Shown here in pieces: positions 7,492 through 14,481 of a stretch of 18,199 bases of DNA (positions within the stretch are counted from its first letter, which is position 1; every line of letters begins with the position of its first letter). The stretch covers positions 1 to 18,199 of the forward strand of contig JAWUVO010000132.1 of the NCBI GenBank assembly GCA_034112325.1, written 5' to 3'. The notes beneath the pieces are model-generated. The model saw nothing but the letters and a program-made list of their open reading frames with translations. It did no database searches and was not told where the DNA came from. Source of the stretch: Bermanella sp034112325. Its GTDB lineage: Bacteria > Pseudomonadota > Gammaproteobacteria > Pseudomonadales > Oceanobacteraceae. Made by a program: the position numbers and the translations under genes.

Positions 7492-9030
7492 TTATTTTAA
7501 TGGACGCATGTGCGGGAATAAAATAACGTCTTTAATAGTTGGACTGTCTGTGAACAACATCATCAAACGATCAATCCCTATGCCTTCGCCTGCCGTAGGT
7601 GGCATACCGTATTCTAGTGCTTGAATATAGTCAGCGTCGTAGTGCATTGCTTCGTCGTCACCAGCGTCTTTTTCATCTACCTGACGCTGGAACCGCTCAG
7701 CTTGATCAGCCGCATCGTTAAGCTCGGAGAAACCATTAGCTAACTCACGGCCACCAACAAAAAATTCAAAACGGTCGGTGAAGAATGGACTATTGTCACT
7801 GCGACGGGCAAGTGGTGAAACTTCCCAAGGGTAAGCCGTAATAAAGGTCGGTTGGTCTAATTTATGTTCGGCTGTTTCTTCAAAAATTTCGCATAACCAC
7901 TTACCAGGTCCCCAAACGCTTTGCTTGGCTTCTTCTTTAATACCTACTTGTTTAGCGTAAGCTTTCAGCATTTCTAAGTTGTTTTCACAATCTTGAATAA
8001 TGGCTGGATCAAAATCTGGATTATATTTAATAACCGCATCGACCATGGTAATACGTGTAAACGGCTGTGAGAAATCGTAAACACTTTCTGCGGTTATATT
8101 ACCTTCGGTGTCTTTAGTTGTATTTTTAATGTCTGTGGTGCCCATAACATCTAATGCCAGAGTACGCAGCATGTCTTCAGTGGTATCCATTAAGTCATGG
8201 TAAGTGGCATACGCTTGATAGAATTCAATCATGGTGAATTCAGGGTTGTGACGCGTAGACAGACCTTCGTTACGGAAGCTACGGTTAATTTCGAATACAC
8301 GTTCAAAACCACCCACTACCAAGCGCTTAAGGTTAAGCTCTGGGGCAATACGCAAATACATGTCTACGTCTAATGCATTGTGATGTGTCTCGAACGGCTT
8401 AGCGGTAGCGCCACCCGGAATGATTTGTAACATTGGCGTCTCAACTTCCATGAAATCGCGGTCGTTTAAGTATCGACGAATACCTTCTACAATTCTTGAG
8501 CGAATTTTAAATAATTCACGAGTTTCTTTGCTCATGATTAAATCCACGTAACGCTGACGATACTTTATTTCTTGGTCAGCTAGGCCGTGGAACTTGTCTG
8601 GCAATGGACGCAATGATTTGGTTAACATAACTAAGTCAGCCGCTTGTGTAACGTTGACGTATAACTCGCCTTTGCCAGACTTATGTAATGCACCACGTGC
8701 ACCTACAATATCGCCTAAATCAAACATAGATTTATAGTTAATTTCTTTTTGAACATCTTTTGCGATGTAAACTTGAATAGTGCCAGATGTGTCTTGGATC
8801 TGAGCAAACGGACCACGTTGAAACATGATGCGCCCAGCAACAGCCACTTGATTGTCTTGCTGTTCTAATGACTCTTTATCAAACTCGGAAAATTGCTTCT
8901 GTAAATCATCAGCCACGTGTTTTCGATCAAAATCGTTCTTATGTCCATTAGCAGAACAACCTTCACGCAGCGCTTCTAGTTTAGCGCGACGCTCGGCGAT
9001 CAATTTATTTTCGTCACGTGGTTCAGTCAT
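7492..9030 (-). CDS. lysS: Lysyl-tRNA synthetase, class II
   Basis: LysRS charges tRNA-Lys with lysine in the cytosol. From the chosen start the protein has 512 residues: an N-terminal OB-fold anticodon-binding domain (VAVAGRIMFQRGPFAQIQD near 62-81), then the class II catalytic core. Motif 1 surrounds RDFMEVETPMLQ. Motif 2 is FEINRSFRNEGLSTRHNPEF near 246-265. Motif 3 is GIGIDRLMMLF close to the C-terminus, and the lysine-site stretch ELNDAADQAERF is present. I place the start at the ATG at 9030 (MTEPRDENK) because AAAGG sits seven bases upstream; a TTG five codons earlier lies on that same ribosome-binding site. It is the second gene of the widely conserved prfB-lysS pair, here separated by a REP cluster. 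Confidence 0.97.
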   Translation of the reverse strand: MTEPRDENKLIAERRAKLEALREGCSANGHKNDFDRKHVADDLQKQFSEFDKESLEQQDNQVAVAGRIMFQRGPFAQIQDTSGTIQVYIAKDVQKEINYKSMFDLGDIVGARGALHKSGKGELYVNVTQAADLVMLTKSLRPLPDKFHGLADQEIKYRQRYVDLIMSKETRELFKIRSRIVEGIRRYLNDRDFMEVETPMLQIIPGGATAKPFETHHNALDVDMYLRIAPELNLKRLVVGGFERVFEINRSFRNEGLSTRHNPEFTMIEFYQAYATYHDLMDTTEDMLRTLALDVMGTTDIKNTTKDTEGNITAESVYDFSQPFTRITMVDAVIKYNPDFDPAIIQDCENNLEMLKAYAKQVGIKEEAKQSVWGPGKWLCEIFEETAEHKLDQPTFITAYPWEVSPLARRSDNSPFFTDRFEFFVGGRELANGFSELNDAADQAERFQRQVDEKDAGDDEAMHYDADYIQALEYGMPPTAGEGIGIDRLMMLFTDSPTIKDVILFPHMRPLK

Positions 9031-9103
9031 GTTATTACCTTTCAATTTACGCTTAATGCTTATTACATTAACCGGTGTTCAATTATGTATTGTTTGTATT
9101 TTT

Positions 9104-9126
9104 GTAGGAGCTCACCCCGTGAGCGA
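9104..9126 (+). repeat. REP element 1 (GTAG type)
   Basis: This 23-base element starts with the GTAG tetranucleotide and contains a perfect hairpin, GCTCAC-CCC-GTGAGC (9110-9124). This is the design of REP sequences associated with RAYT (TnpA-REP) transposases. It is the only copy in plus orientation and faces copy 2 across a 22-base spacer, forming a BIME-like head-to-head pair. Confidence 0.85.
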
Positions 9127-9148
9127 TAACCGTTTTCGCTTCCGTTTT

Positions 9149-9171
9149 TCGCTCACGGGGTGAGCTCCTAC
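9149..9171 (-). repeat. REP element 2 (GTAG type, inverted)
   Basis: An exact reverse complement of REP element 1, so it begins with GTAG on the minus strand (the sense strand of prfB-lysS). With element 1 it could form a 23-bp stem with a 22-base loop in the transcript, in addition to its own small hairpin. Confidence 0.85.
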
Positions 9172-9189
9172 GCTTTCCGCTTCCGTTTT

Positions 9190-9212
9190 TCGCTCACGGG
9201 GTGAGCTCCTAC
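9190..9212 (-). repeat. REP element 3 overlapping the prfB stop codon
   Basis: An exact copy of REP element 2. Its leading GTAG supplies the TAG stop codon of prfB (9209-9211) and the last base of the final Val codon, so the element has landed exactly at the gene's end. Confidence 0.85.
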
Positions 9213-10304
9213 ACTCCAGCTTTTAGCGAGGCTTCCATAAATGGATCTAACGCACCGTCTAAAACTTGCTGTGTATTACGGTTTTCTACACCCGTTCTTA
9301 AATCTTTAATACGGGAGTCATCTAACACATACGAGCGAATTTGACTGCCCCAACCAATGTCACTTTTAGTGTCTTCTAAAGCTTGGCTTTCTGCATTACG
9401 AGTGGCCAATTCAAGCTCGTATAATTTCGCTTTTAGCTGCTTCATAGCCTGATCTTTGTTTTTGTGTTGCGAACGCTGATTCTGGCATTGGGTAACGGTA
9501 TTGGTTGGTATGTGGGTTATACGTACCGCCGATTCGGTGGTGTTAACGTGCTGACCACCGGCTCCCGATGCACGATATACGTCTACGCGTAAATCGGCTG
9601 GATTCATATCAATTTCAATGTTGTCGTCTATTTCGGGTGACGCAAATACCGATGCAAACGAGGTATGGCGACGACCGCTAGAGTCATAAGGTGATTTGCG
9701 CACTAAGCGATGAACACCAGTTTCGGTGCGTAACCAGCCAAAAGCATATTCCCCTTCGAAGCGAATAGTAGCCGATTTAATGCCCGCTACGTCACCTGCC
9801 GATGCTTCCATCAGTTCAACTTTATAGCCTTTGGCTTCTCCCCAGCGTAGGTACATACGCAAGATCATTTCAGCCCAGTCTTGAGCCTCGGTGCCGCCCG
9901 AACCCGATTGAATATCTAAATAAGCACTGTTAGCGTCCATTTCGCCAGAAAACATGCGACGGAACTCTAGCTTTTCTAGCAGGGCTTGTAATGAGTCAAG
10001 TTCAATTACTACTTCGGCAACAGAGTCTTCGTCGTCTTCAGCAACCGACATTTCAAGCAGCTCTGCACTGTCTGATAAGCCTGCATCCATTCCATCTATA
10101 GTATTGACTACGGCTTCTAGACTGGCTCGTTCGCGGCCCAGTTCCTGTGCTTTTTCTGGATCGTTCCAGATAGCGCTTTCACCTAGAATTAATTCAACTT
10201 CTTGAAGACGTTCCCACTTGTGAACGTAGTCAAAGATACCCCCGAAGCATCTCGGTACGGGCGGTAAGGTCTTTAATTCGATTTATGATAGGTTGAACTT
10301 CCAA
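9209..10304 (-). CDS. prfB: Peptide chain release factor 2, expressed by programmed +1 frameshift
   Basis: RF2 releases the polypeptide at UGA and UAA codons. The gene is in two frames: a 24-codon leader from 10304 to an in-frame UGA at 10230-10232, then a +1 shift into the frame that runs to 9209. Together they give 364 residues (365 in E. coli). The shift site reads CGGGGGTATCTTTGAC, with the internal Shine-Dalgarno-like G run and the slippery CTTTGA. The leader (EVQPIINRIKDLTARTEMLR) aligns with E. coli RF2, so this is not a broken gene. There is no ATG; TTG at 10302-10304, with GGAGAG about six bases upstream, is the best start. The catalytic GGQ falls at 250-252, the usual position. The stop-codon-reading tripeptide is SPY (204-206) instead of SPF. 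The REP-derived TAG ends the gene. Confidence 0.95.
10216..10245 (-). promoter_or_regulatory. prfB programmed +1 frameshift site
   Basis: On the minus strand the sequence runs CGG GGG TAT CTT TGA C. The G run mimics a Shine-Dalgarno sequence pairing with 16S rRNA three codons before the slip. The Leu-tRNA on CTT slips to TTT when RF2 is scarce and the UGA is read slowly, so RF2 autoregulates its own synthesis. The site differs from the E. coli AGGGGG form only in the first base. Confidence 0.95.
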
Positions 10305-10450
10305 CAGATCTCTCCAATTGGCAATAATAGGGTTATATTTCGGTGCGCAATTCTACCTAAAAATACTCTATAACAACAGCGCTATCACGGTAGCTCGAGT
10401 GCAATTTCAATGCTCGAATTTACCTACAACCATTAGAAAAGTGATTCCAG

Positions 10451-10870
10451 CTAACCGCAAGCCTTCATCCACAAACAATCGGTCCAATCTAAGGCCATAT
10501 GAATTATCAGTCCTGCACCCAAAATCCCAACAATTAACTCTGCCTTACTGACACGTCCTTTGGTTAATTTAAAGAAAATTGGCGCTACCATCATCAGCCC
10601 ATAAATCACCATGGGCCAAAAGGTGTGCAGTGGGTGAAACCAAATACTGCATCTTCCGGGAGAATATATTGGCTTGGCCAATAAATGATCGACATCCACA
10701 GCCATGGTAGCTATCAACAGCACAAATACTATTTTAAAGCTGAGGATCGGCATCGATCTACTTGCAAATAAACCATATAAATATGCTGCGATCAAAGGGA
10801 CCAGAATATGCAAAAGCATATGAATGGCGGCTCGATTGTCGCTTAACCAGTGCAAACTAAATTCAATCAT
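10451..10870 (-). CDS. DUF6122-like integral membrane protein with a conserved His/Asp pattern
   Basis: This 139-residue protein has about four membrane segments and conserved polar residues at their edges: H17 and H21, DVDH at 59-62, the block PIYSPGRCSIWFHPLH at about 67-82, and HMALDW at 124-129. The DxDH...PxRCS-x-x-FHPLH...H-x-x-x-D layout matches DUF6122. It also resembles membrane-bound metal-dependent hydrolases of the YdjM/DUF457 type, so bound metal is plausible; that is inference, and no activity is known to me. It begins 17 bases after the ppiC stop codon, so the two are probably one operon. The region between its stop and the prfB start is 146 bases. Confidence 0.75.
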   Translation of the reverse strand: MIEFSLHWLSDNRAAIHMLLHILVPLIAAYLYGLFASRSMPILSFKIVFVLLIATMAVDVDHLLAKPIYSPGRCSIWFHPLHTFWPMVIYGLMMVAPIFFKLTKGRVSKAELIVGILGAGLIIHMALDWTDCLWMKACG

Positions 10871-10887
10871 CTGAAAGTACTTTTATA

Positions 10888-11166
10888 TTATGAACGGTAT
10901 AGCGTTTTAATTAGATGATAGCCAAACTGAGTTTTAACTGGCCCTTGAACTTTTAACAGCGGGCGCTTAAATACCACATCGTCAAAGGCTTTTACCATGT
11001 CTCCTTTATGAAATTCACCTAAGTTACCACCATTTTTTTTACTCGGACAGGTTGAATATTGCTTGGCTAATTTACCAAAATCTTCACCTTTGGCTAATCG
11101 CTCTTTTAGCTCTTCAGCCAGTTTTTTCTCTTTTACTAGAATGTGACATGCACTTGCTAAAGCCAT
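10888..11166 (-). CDS. ppiC: Parvulin-type peptidyl-prolyl cis-trans isomerase C
   Basis: This small cytosolic parvulin speeds cis-trans isomerisation of peptide bonds before proline. The 92-residue protein is essentially one PpiC domain, the size of E. coli PpiC. It has the N-terminal HILVK motif, the DFGKLAKQYSTCPS segment, GGNLGEF, and the C-terminal QFGYHLIKTLY. The frame is open upstream, but the ATG at 11166 is the right start: it has GGAG seven bases upstream and gives the family's usual N-terminus (MALASACHILV). No signal peptide or chaperone domain is present. It is followed closely by the DUF6122-like gene and is divergent from yaeQ. Confidence 0.95.
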   Translation of the reverse strand: MALASACHILVKEKKLAEELKERLAKGEDFGKLAKQYSTCPSKKNGGNLGEFHKGDMVKAFDDVVFKRPLLKVQGPVKTQFGYHLIKTLYRS

Positions 11167-11260
11167 AATAATCTCCAATATATCAATCTGTTGATGGCCC
11201 AATTTGCGACGAAACATAGCGAAACAATAGGACCAACTAAAATATAGCGCCATTTTAACG

Positions 11261-11266
11261 TATAAT
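11261..11266 (+). promoter_or_regulatory. Candidate -10 element for yaeQ
   Basis: A consensus TATAAT followed by GCCGC lies about 40 bases before the yaeQ start codon. The bases 16-18 upstream do not match a -35 hexamer, so recognition would rely on the -10 element or an activator. Confidence 0.45.
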
Positions 11267-11307
11267 GCCGCAATTCTTAATCATTTATTCAAATAGGTCT
11301 GACTGAC

Positions 11308-11850
11308 GTGGCACTTAAAGCAACTGTATTCAAATGCGAGCTCAATATCAGTGATATGGACCGTCATTATTATCAAACTCATGCGTTAACGATTGCGCGC
11401 CACCCTAGTGAAAACGATTTACGCATGATGATCCGAATTATTGCATTTGCATTAAACGCCGACGATCAATTGCAATTTACTAAAGGCTTAAGCTCTCAAG
11501 ACGAACCGGACCTTTGGAATAAAAGCCTAAGCGATGAAATAGACTTATGGATCGACCTAGGTCAAGTAGACGAAAAACGCTTACGACAAGCTTGTGGTAA
11601 AGGTAAACATGTTGTTATTTACACATACAACGACAAACAAGCTGGGCCCTGGGACACCCTAATGCAGAGTAACTTTAACCGTCATAACAATTTATCGGTT
11701 TATCACATTCCCTCTGCAATTGGAGAAAAACTAAGCGCGTTGGTACAAAAGAATATGGAACTACAAATTAGCATTCAAGATGGTGAACTTTTTATAAATT
11801 CGGATACAGATCAAGTTAACTTTACACCTGTGAAAACATTCCCAGTTTGA
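11308..11850 (+). CDS. yaeQ: YaeQ family protein (PD-(D/E)XK-like fold)
   Basis: This 180-residue protein has the usual YaeQ length and signature. The N-terminal MALKATVFKCELNISDMDRHYY is typical of the family. The central DEPDLWNKSLSDEIDLWIDLGQ stretch carries the conserved acidic residues, and KHVVIYTY and MELQISIQDGELFIN follow. The family adopts a PD-(D/E)XK nuclease-like fold, and E. coli YaeQ was linked to suppression of rfaH defects, but its biochemical activity is not settled. Translation begins with GTG at 11308, preceded by AGG about ten bases upstream. The gene is single, divergent from ppiC, and shares a bidirectional terminator with the convergent TIGR03545 gene. Confidence 0.93.
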   Translation: MALKATVFKCELNISDMDRHYYQTHALTIARHPSENDLRMMIRIIAFALNADDQLQFTKGLSSQDEPDLWNKSLSDEIDLWIDLGQVDEKRLRQACGKGKHVVIYTYNDKQAGPWDTLMQSNFNRHNNLSVYHIPSAIGEKLSALVQKNMELQISIQDGELFINSDTDQVNFTPVKTFPV

Positions 11851-11893
11851 TCAAGTAACTTCTAATAACTTTAATGACTTTTAAAATAATTGA

Positions 11894-11930
11894 AAAAGCC
11901 AACTTACCTTATTACGGTAAGCTGGCTTTT
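11894..11930. terminator. Bidirectional intrinsic terminator between yaeQ and the TIGR03545 gene
   Basis: A stem AAAAGCCA-a-CTTACC (11894-11908) pairs with GGTAAG-c-TGGCTTTT (11916-11930), with one internal mismatch and a 7-base loop. T runs follow on both strands (TTTT on plus, TTTTT on minus), fitting its place between two convergent genes. Confidence 0.85.
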
Positions 11931-11964
11931 ATCTGTAGATTTGATCAGAAATTAAAACTTTAAA

Positions 11965-13881
11965 CTAGAATAATTTTTTAAATTGATCCTTTAACTTTTG
12001 CTCCTGCTCTTTTAATTTTTTATCGGCTTTTTCTTTCGCTCGGGCTTTTTCTGCGTCGCGCTTCTTTTTTACTCTAGCTTTTTCTGCATCTTCTTTTTCT
12101 TTAGCCTCTGCCTTCAACTGATCTTTATAACTAGATATTTCAGTTTTACCTAATTTCTCTAACGCCTTGGCTTTATCAGCCAAGCTTCCTTCAGCAATAT
12201 TTAAATCTTTTAACTGCTGCTGATAATCACCACCGTAAGACATTAGCTTGTCATTTAACTTACCTTTAAGCTTTTTCTCTAATGCCGCTTGTTTTTGATC
12301 TATGCGTTGATTAAAAGCCGATTTTAACTGTGTATCTAAATTACTTTTTAAGTTAACTTTTGGAGATTTTAATTCACCCTTAGCAGTGATATCTACTGTA
12401 AATTGATCCACATTTTTAAGCGCTAATACCATCTCTTTAGCAAAGGTTGAGCTTTTTTTACTATCAAATACTGCATTTTTAAACAAACCATTAGCGGCAA
12501 CATTCATTTCACCATTTAAAAATACCGCACTGCCCTTCACGTCAGTGTAACTGGAGACCATTCGTAGGCCAGCTAAACCCATTTTAAGGTTGCGCACATT
12601 CCAACGATCTATTTCTAAGTTAAAACTGTCTTTACCCGGCGATACTCGATGATCTAGCTCACCGGTGATGGTTAAACTTTTAATATCTTTTAAGTTTTTA
12701 CCACTGGCTAAAATTCGAGTAGGCACGTTAAGAATATTCTGCTGATGAGTAATGTCTGTAACCTTGACTGAAACTTGTCCTAACGATTGCTTTTCGCCCA
12801 CGCTATTAGTTGCCATTGCCGGCAGTGCCATACTGAAATTTAATGTCTTTATCCAAAAGTCAGGCATGGGACGATCGCTGTCAAAATGTACAAATCGACC
12901 TTCCAAACGCTTTTCTTTCAGCTCTTTTTTAGTGGCTTTTGCCTCTTCGTCAACTAAAAATGGTCTAGCCTTCTCATAATAACCTAATGCAGTTTTAGCG
13001 TACCCACCGGCATCTTCGCCAAATAAAAGTGCAGCTAGGTTACTTGCACCAGCACCATCTAGTTTATATTTACTTTTTAAATTAGCTAAATCGTCACTAG
13101 GTGATGTTTTTAATTGTGACCATTTTTGCTTTAAATCAGACTTTCCATCTTTAATAGAATTTTTAGCCGTTACAATTGCAGCCTTATCTGTTTTAAATTG
13201 GTTTTTTAATGCATCGAATTCTTTTTTACGCTGTTTGAAATCCTCTGCATTTTTAAACTTACCTTTCAAGATAGCGTTTAACTGCTGCTCGTAACTATTA
13301 ATTGTATCTTCTGTAGGTAAATTGGCAACGGCATCTTCAATAGCTGCTTGGTGCTGCTTATAAGCCGACTGCAATGCTTCGCCTCGCTCAACGGTTAATA
13401 GCTTTTCACGATCAAGGATTTCATCTGCGCTTGGCAAGATTTTAATACTGGTTTCTGGTTCAGCAGAATCAGTTTCATTAGCGGCACTTGAAGATATACT
13501 TTTAGAGGTTGATAGTTTCAGTGCTCCTGATTGATTTCGTGCCGTTCCCAGCGCAACACCACTAAGCGTCACATCTGGAATTATAGCCTTACCTAATAAC
13601 AGGGGAAATGGTTCTAAAGTGGCTATCGCCGTATCAAAACTTACCATGTTTTCCATTGGGGTATCTTTATCAGCTACTTGCACACCCGTTATGGTTATCG
13701 ACAACGGACTAAGACCAAAGCTCACATCTGCGACGTTTACTTGCGCGCCTGCCGCTTCACTTCCATATTTCTCGATTGCCATTTTCAATAAAGGCCCAGC
13801 GGCCAACATCCAAAATGCGCTAAGCAAAGCCACGAACAGTAAAAAACCAGCAATACCAGACCAACGAATCCATTTTGTCAT
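11965..13881 (-). CDS. TIGR03545 family protein, single-pass membrane anchor with coiled coils
   Basis: This is a 638-residue protein of unknown function. One N-terminal membrane helix (about residues 5-30) is followed by an AsmA-like stretch (VNVADVSFGLSPLSITITGV). A long Lys/Glu/Ala-rich coiled-coil region lies near 155-330, a beta-rich region (VSVKVTDI ... LTITGELDH) spans roughly 340-500, and a very basic charged coiled-coil tail ends the protein. Most of it is probably periplasmic. I place the start at the ATG at 13881 (MTKWIRW): GGAGG lies seven bases before it, but only one base before the ATG at 13887. It follows the TIGR03546 gene with almost no gap; these two families are known as neighbours, which supports both calls. 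AsmA-like proteins act in envelope lipid handling, so an envelope role is plausible but inferred. Confidence 0.8.
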   Translation of the reverse strand: MTKWIRWSGIAGFLLFVALLSAFWMLAAGPLLKMAIEKYGSEAAGAQVNVADVSFGLSPLSITITGVQVADKDTPMENMVSFDTAIATLEPFPLLLGKAIIPDVTLSGVALGTARNQSGALKLSTSKSISSSAANETDSAEPETSIKILPSADEILDREKLLTVERGEALQSAYKQHQAAIEDAVANLPTEDTINSYEQQLNAILKGKFKNAEDFKQRKKEFDALKNQFKTDKAAIVTAKNSIKDGKSDLKQKWSQLKTSPSDDLANLKSKYKLDGAGASNLAALLFGEDAGGYAKTALGYYEKARPFLVDEEAKATKKELKEKRLEGRFVHFDSDRPMPDFWIKTLNFSMALPAMATNSVGEKQSLGQVSVKVTDITHQQNILNVPTRILASGKNLKDIKSLTITGELDHRVSPGKDSFNLEIDRWNVRNLKMGLAGLRMVSSYTDVKGSAVFLNGEMNVAANGLFKNAVFDSKKSSTFAKEMVLALKNVDQFTVDITAKGELKSPKVNLKSNLDTQLKSAFNQRIDQKQAALEKKLKGKLNDKLMSYGGDYQQQLKDLNIAEGSLADKAKALEKLGKTEISSYKDQLKAEAKEKEDAEKARVKKKRDAEKARAKEKADKKLKEQEQKLKDQFKKLF

Positions 13882-13883
13882 GA

Positions 13884-14390
13884 TCATGCCTCCAGCTTTT
13901 CGTAGACTTTATAAAACTTACTGGCTTTAAACAATTTACTTATTTTTAGCTTCTCAAACCAGCCCATTAAACGATTACGGTACAATCCAATAATTATTCG
14001 GGTTATAAAAAATGTGGGTATAAACAACATCAAAGACAGTACGATACTGCCCAGTAATAACGTGTGATTAAATTTAAACGCACGCCAAATATCACTTTGA
14101 TATAACTGAGTCCAAGTTTTAGTTAAGTCTGGGTTAGATAATAAAGACTCACCAATAGATATAGATAAAGGGTCGATAAAAAATGCAAATAATGCCAGCA
14201 CCGCACTGGCTAATAAAAATGCACTTAAGTTCACACGGATCACGCAAACCAGTAAAAAGATGAAAAGATTATGCAAACTAAAAAACGGGGTCAAACCCAC
14301 AAATAATGCAAAAGCAAATCCTAAAGATATTTGACTAGGAGATGCATCGCTATTCAAGACTTTGAAAAATTTGGCCAGTAGGCTTAACAT
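13884..14390 (-). CDS. TIGR03546 family (DUF2062-like) membrane protein
   Basis: This 168-residue protein has an N-terminal amphipathic segment, then FALFVGLTPFFSLHNLFIFLL, a DUF2062-like pattern with a Gly/Pro-containing first helix. Two more hydrophobic regions follow near 57-75 and 112-138, and a basic C-terminal tail ends the protein. It is the first gene of the pair with the TIGR03545 protein, and the stop codon of this gene and the start of the next lie within a few bases. A good ribosome-binding site (AAGGA) sits six bases before its ATG. Function is not known; the constant pairing suggests that the two products form one inner-membrane complex. Confidence 0.82.
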   Translation of the reverse strand: MLSLLAKFFKVLNSDASPSQISLGFAFALFVGLTPFFSLHNLFIFLLVCVIRVNLSAFLLASAVLALFAFFIDPLSISIGESLLSNPDLTKTWTQLYQSDIWRAFKFNHTLLLGSIVLSLMLFIPTFFITRIIIGLYRNRLMGWFEKLKISKLFKASKFYKVYEKLEA

Positions 14391-14481
14391 GTGATTTCCT
14401 TATTACAAAGAGATAAAGCTAAAGTAATTGTTATTCTACTTAGCAGATCAGTATAGACGAATCTAGCAGACAATATAATAA

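Larger units (their letters stand above)
9137..9212 (-). repeat. 35-bp tandem direct repeat carrying REP elements 2 and 3
   Basis: A 35-base unit occurs at 9137-9171 and again, identically, at 9178-9212 (41-base period). Each unit consists of a spacer part (CGCTTCCGTTTT) followed by a complete REP element in minus orientation. The perfect identity suggests recent duplication of the unit. Confidence 0.85.

Noticed and set aside
8852..9163. Plus-strand Ser/Cys-rich open frame across the lysS start and the REP elements
   Set aside because: It is antisense to the conserved LysS N-terminus and the composition is typical of a shadow frame.
9104..9212. CRISPR array
   Set aside because: There are only three palindromic copies in mixed orientation with unequal, partly repeated spacers; the GTAG start and hairpin identify REP elements.
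9209..10090. prfB as a truncated or frameshifted pseudogene
   Set aside because: The missing N-terminus is present in another frame, joined by the classical programmed +1 site; the combined length is normal.
10318..10551. Plus-strand open frame of 77 codons upstream of prfB
   Set aside because: It overlaps the conserved C-terminus of the DUF6122-like gene and shows no protein features.
12752..13930. Plus-strand open frames over the TIGR03545 gene
   Set aside because: They are short, have no start signals, and are antisense to a long continuous coding frame with a paired partner gene.
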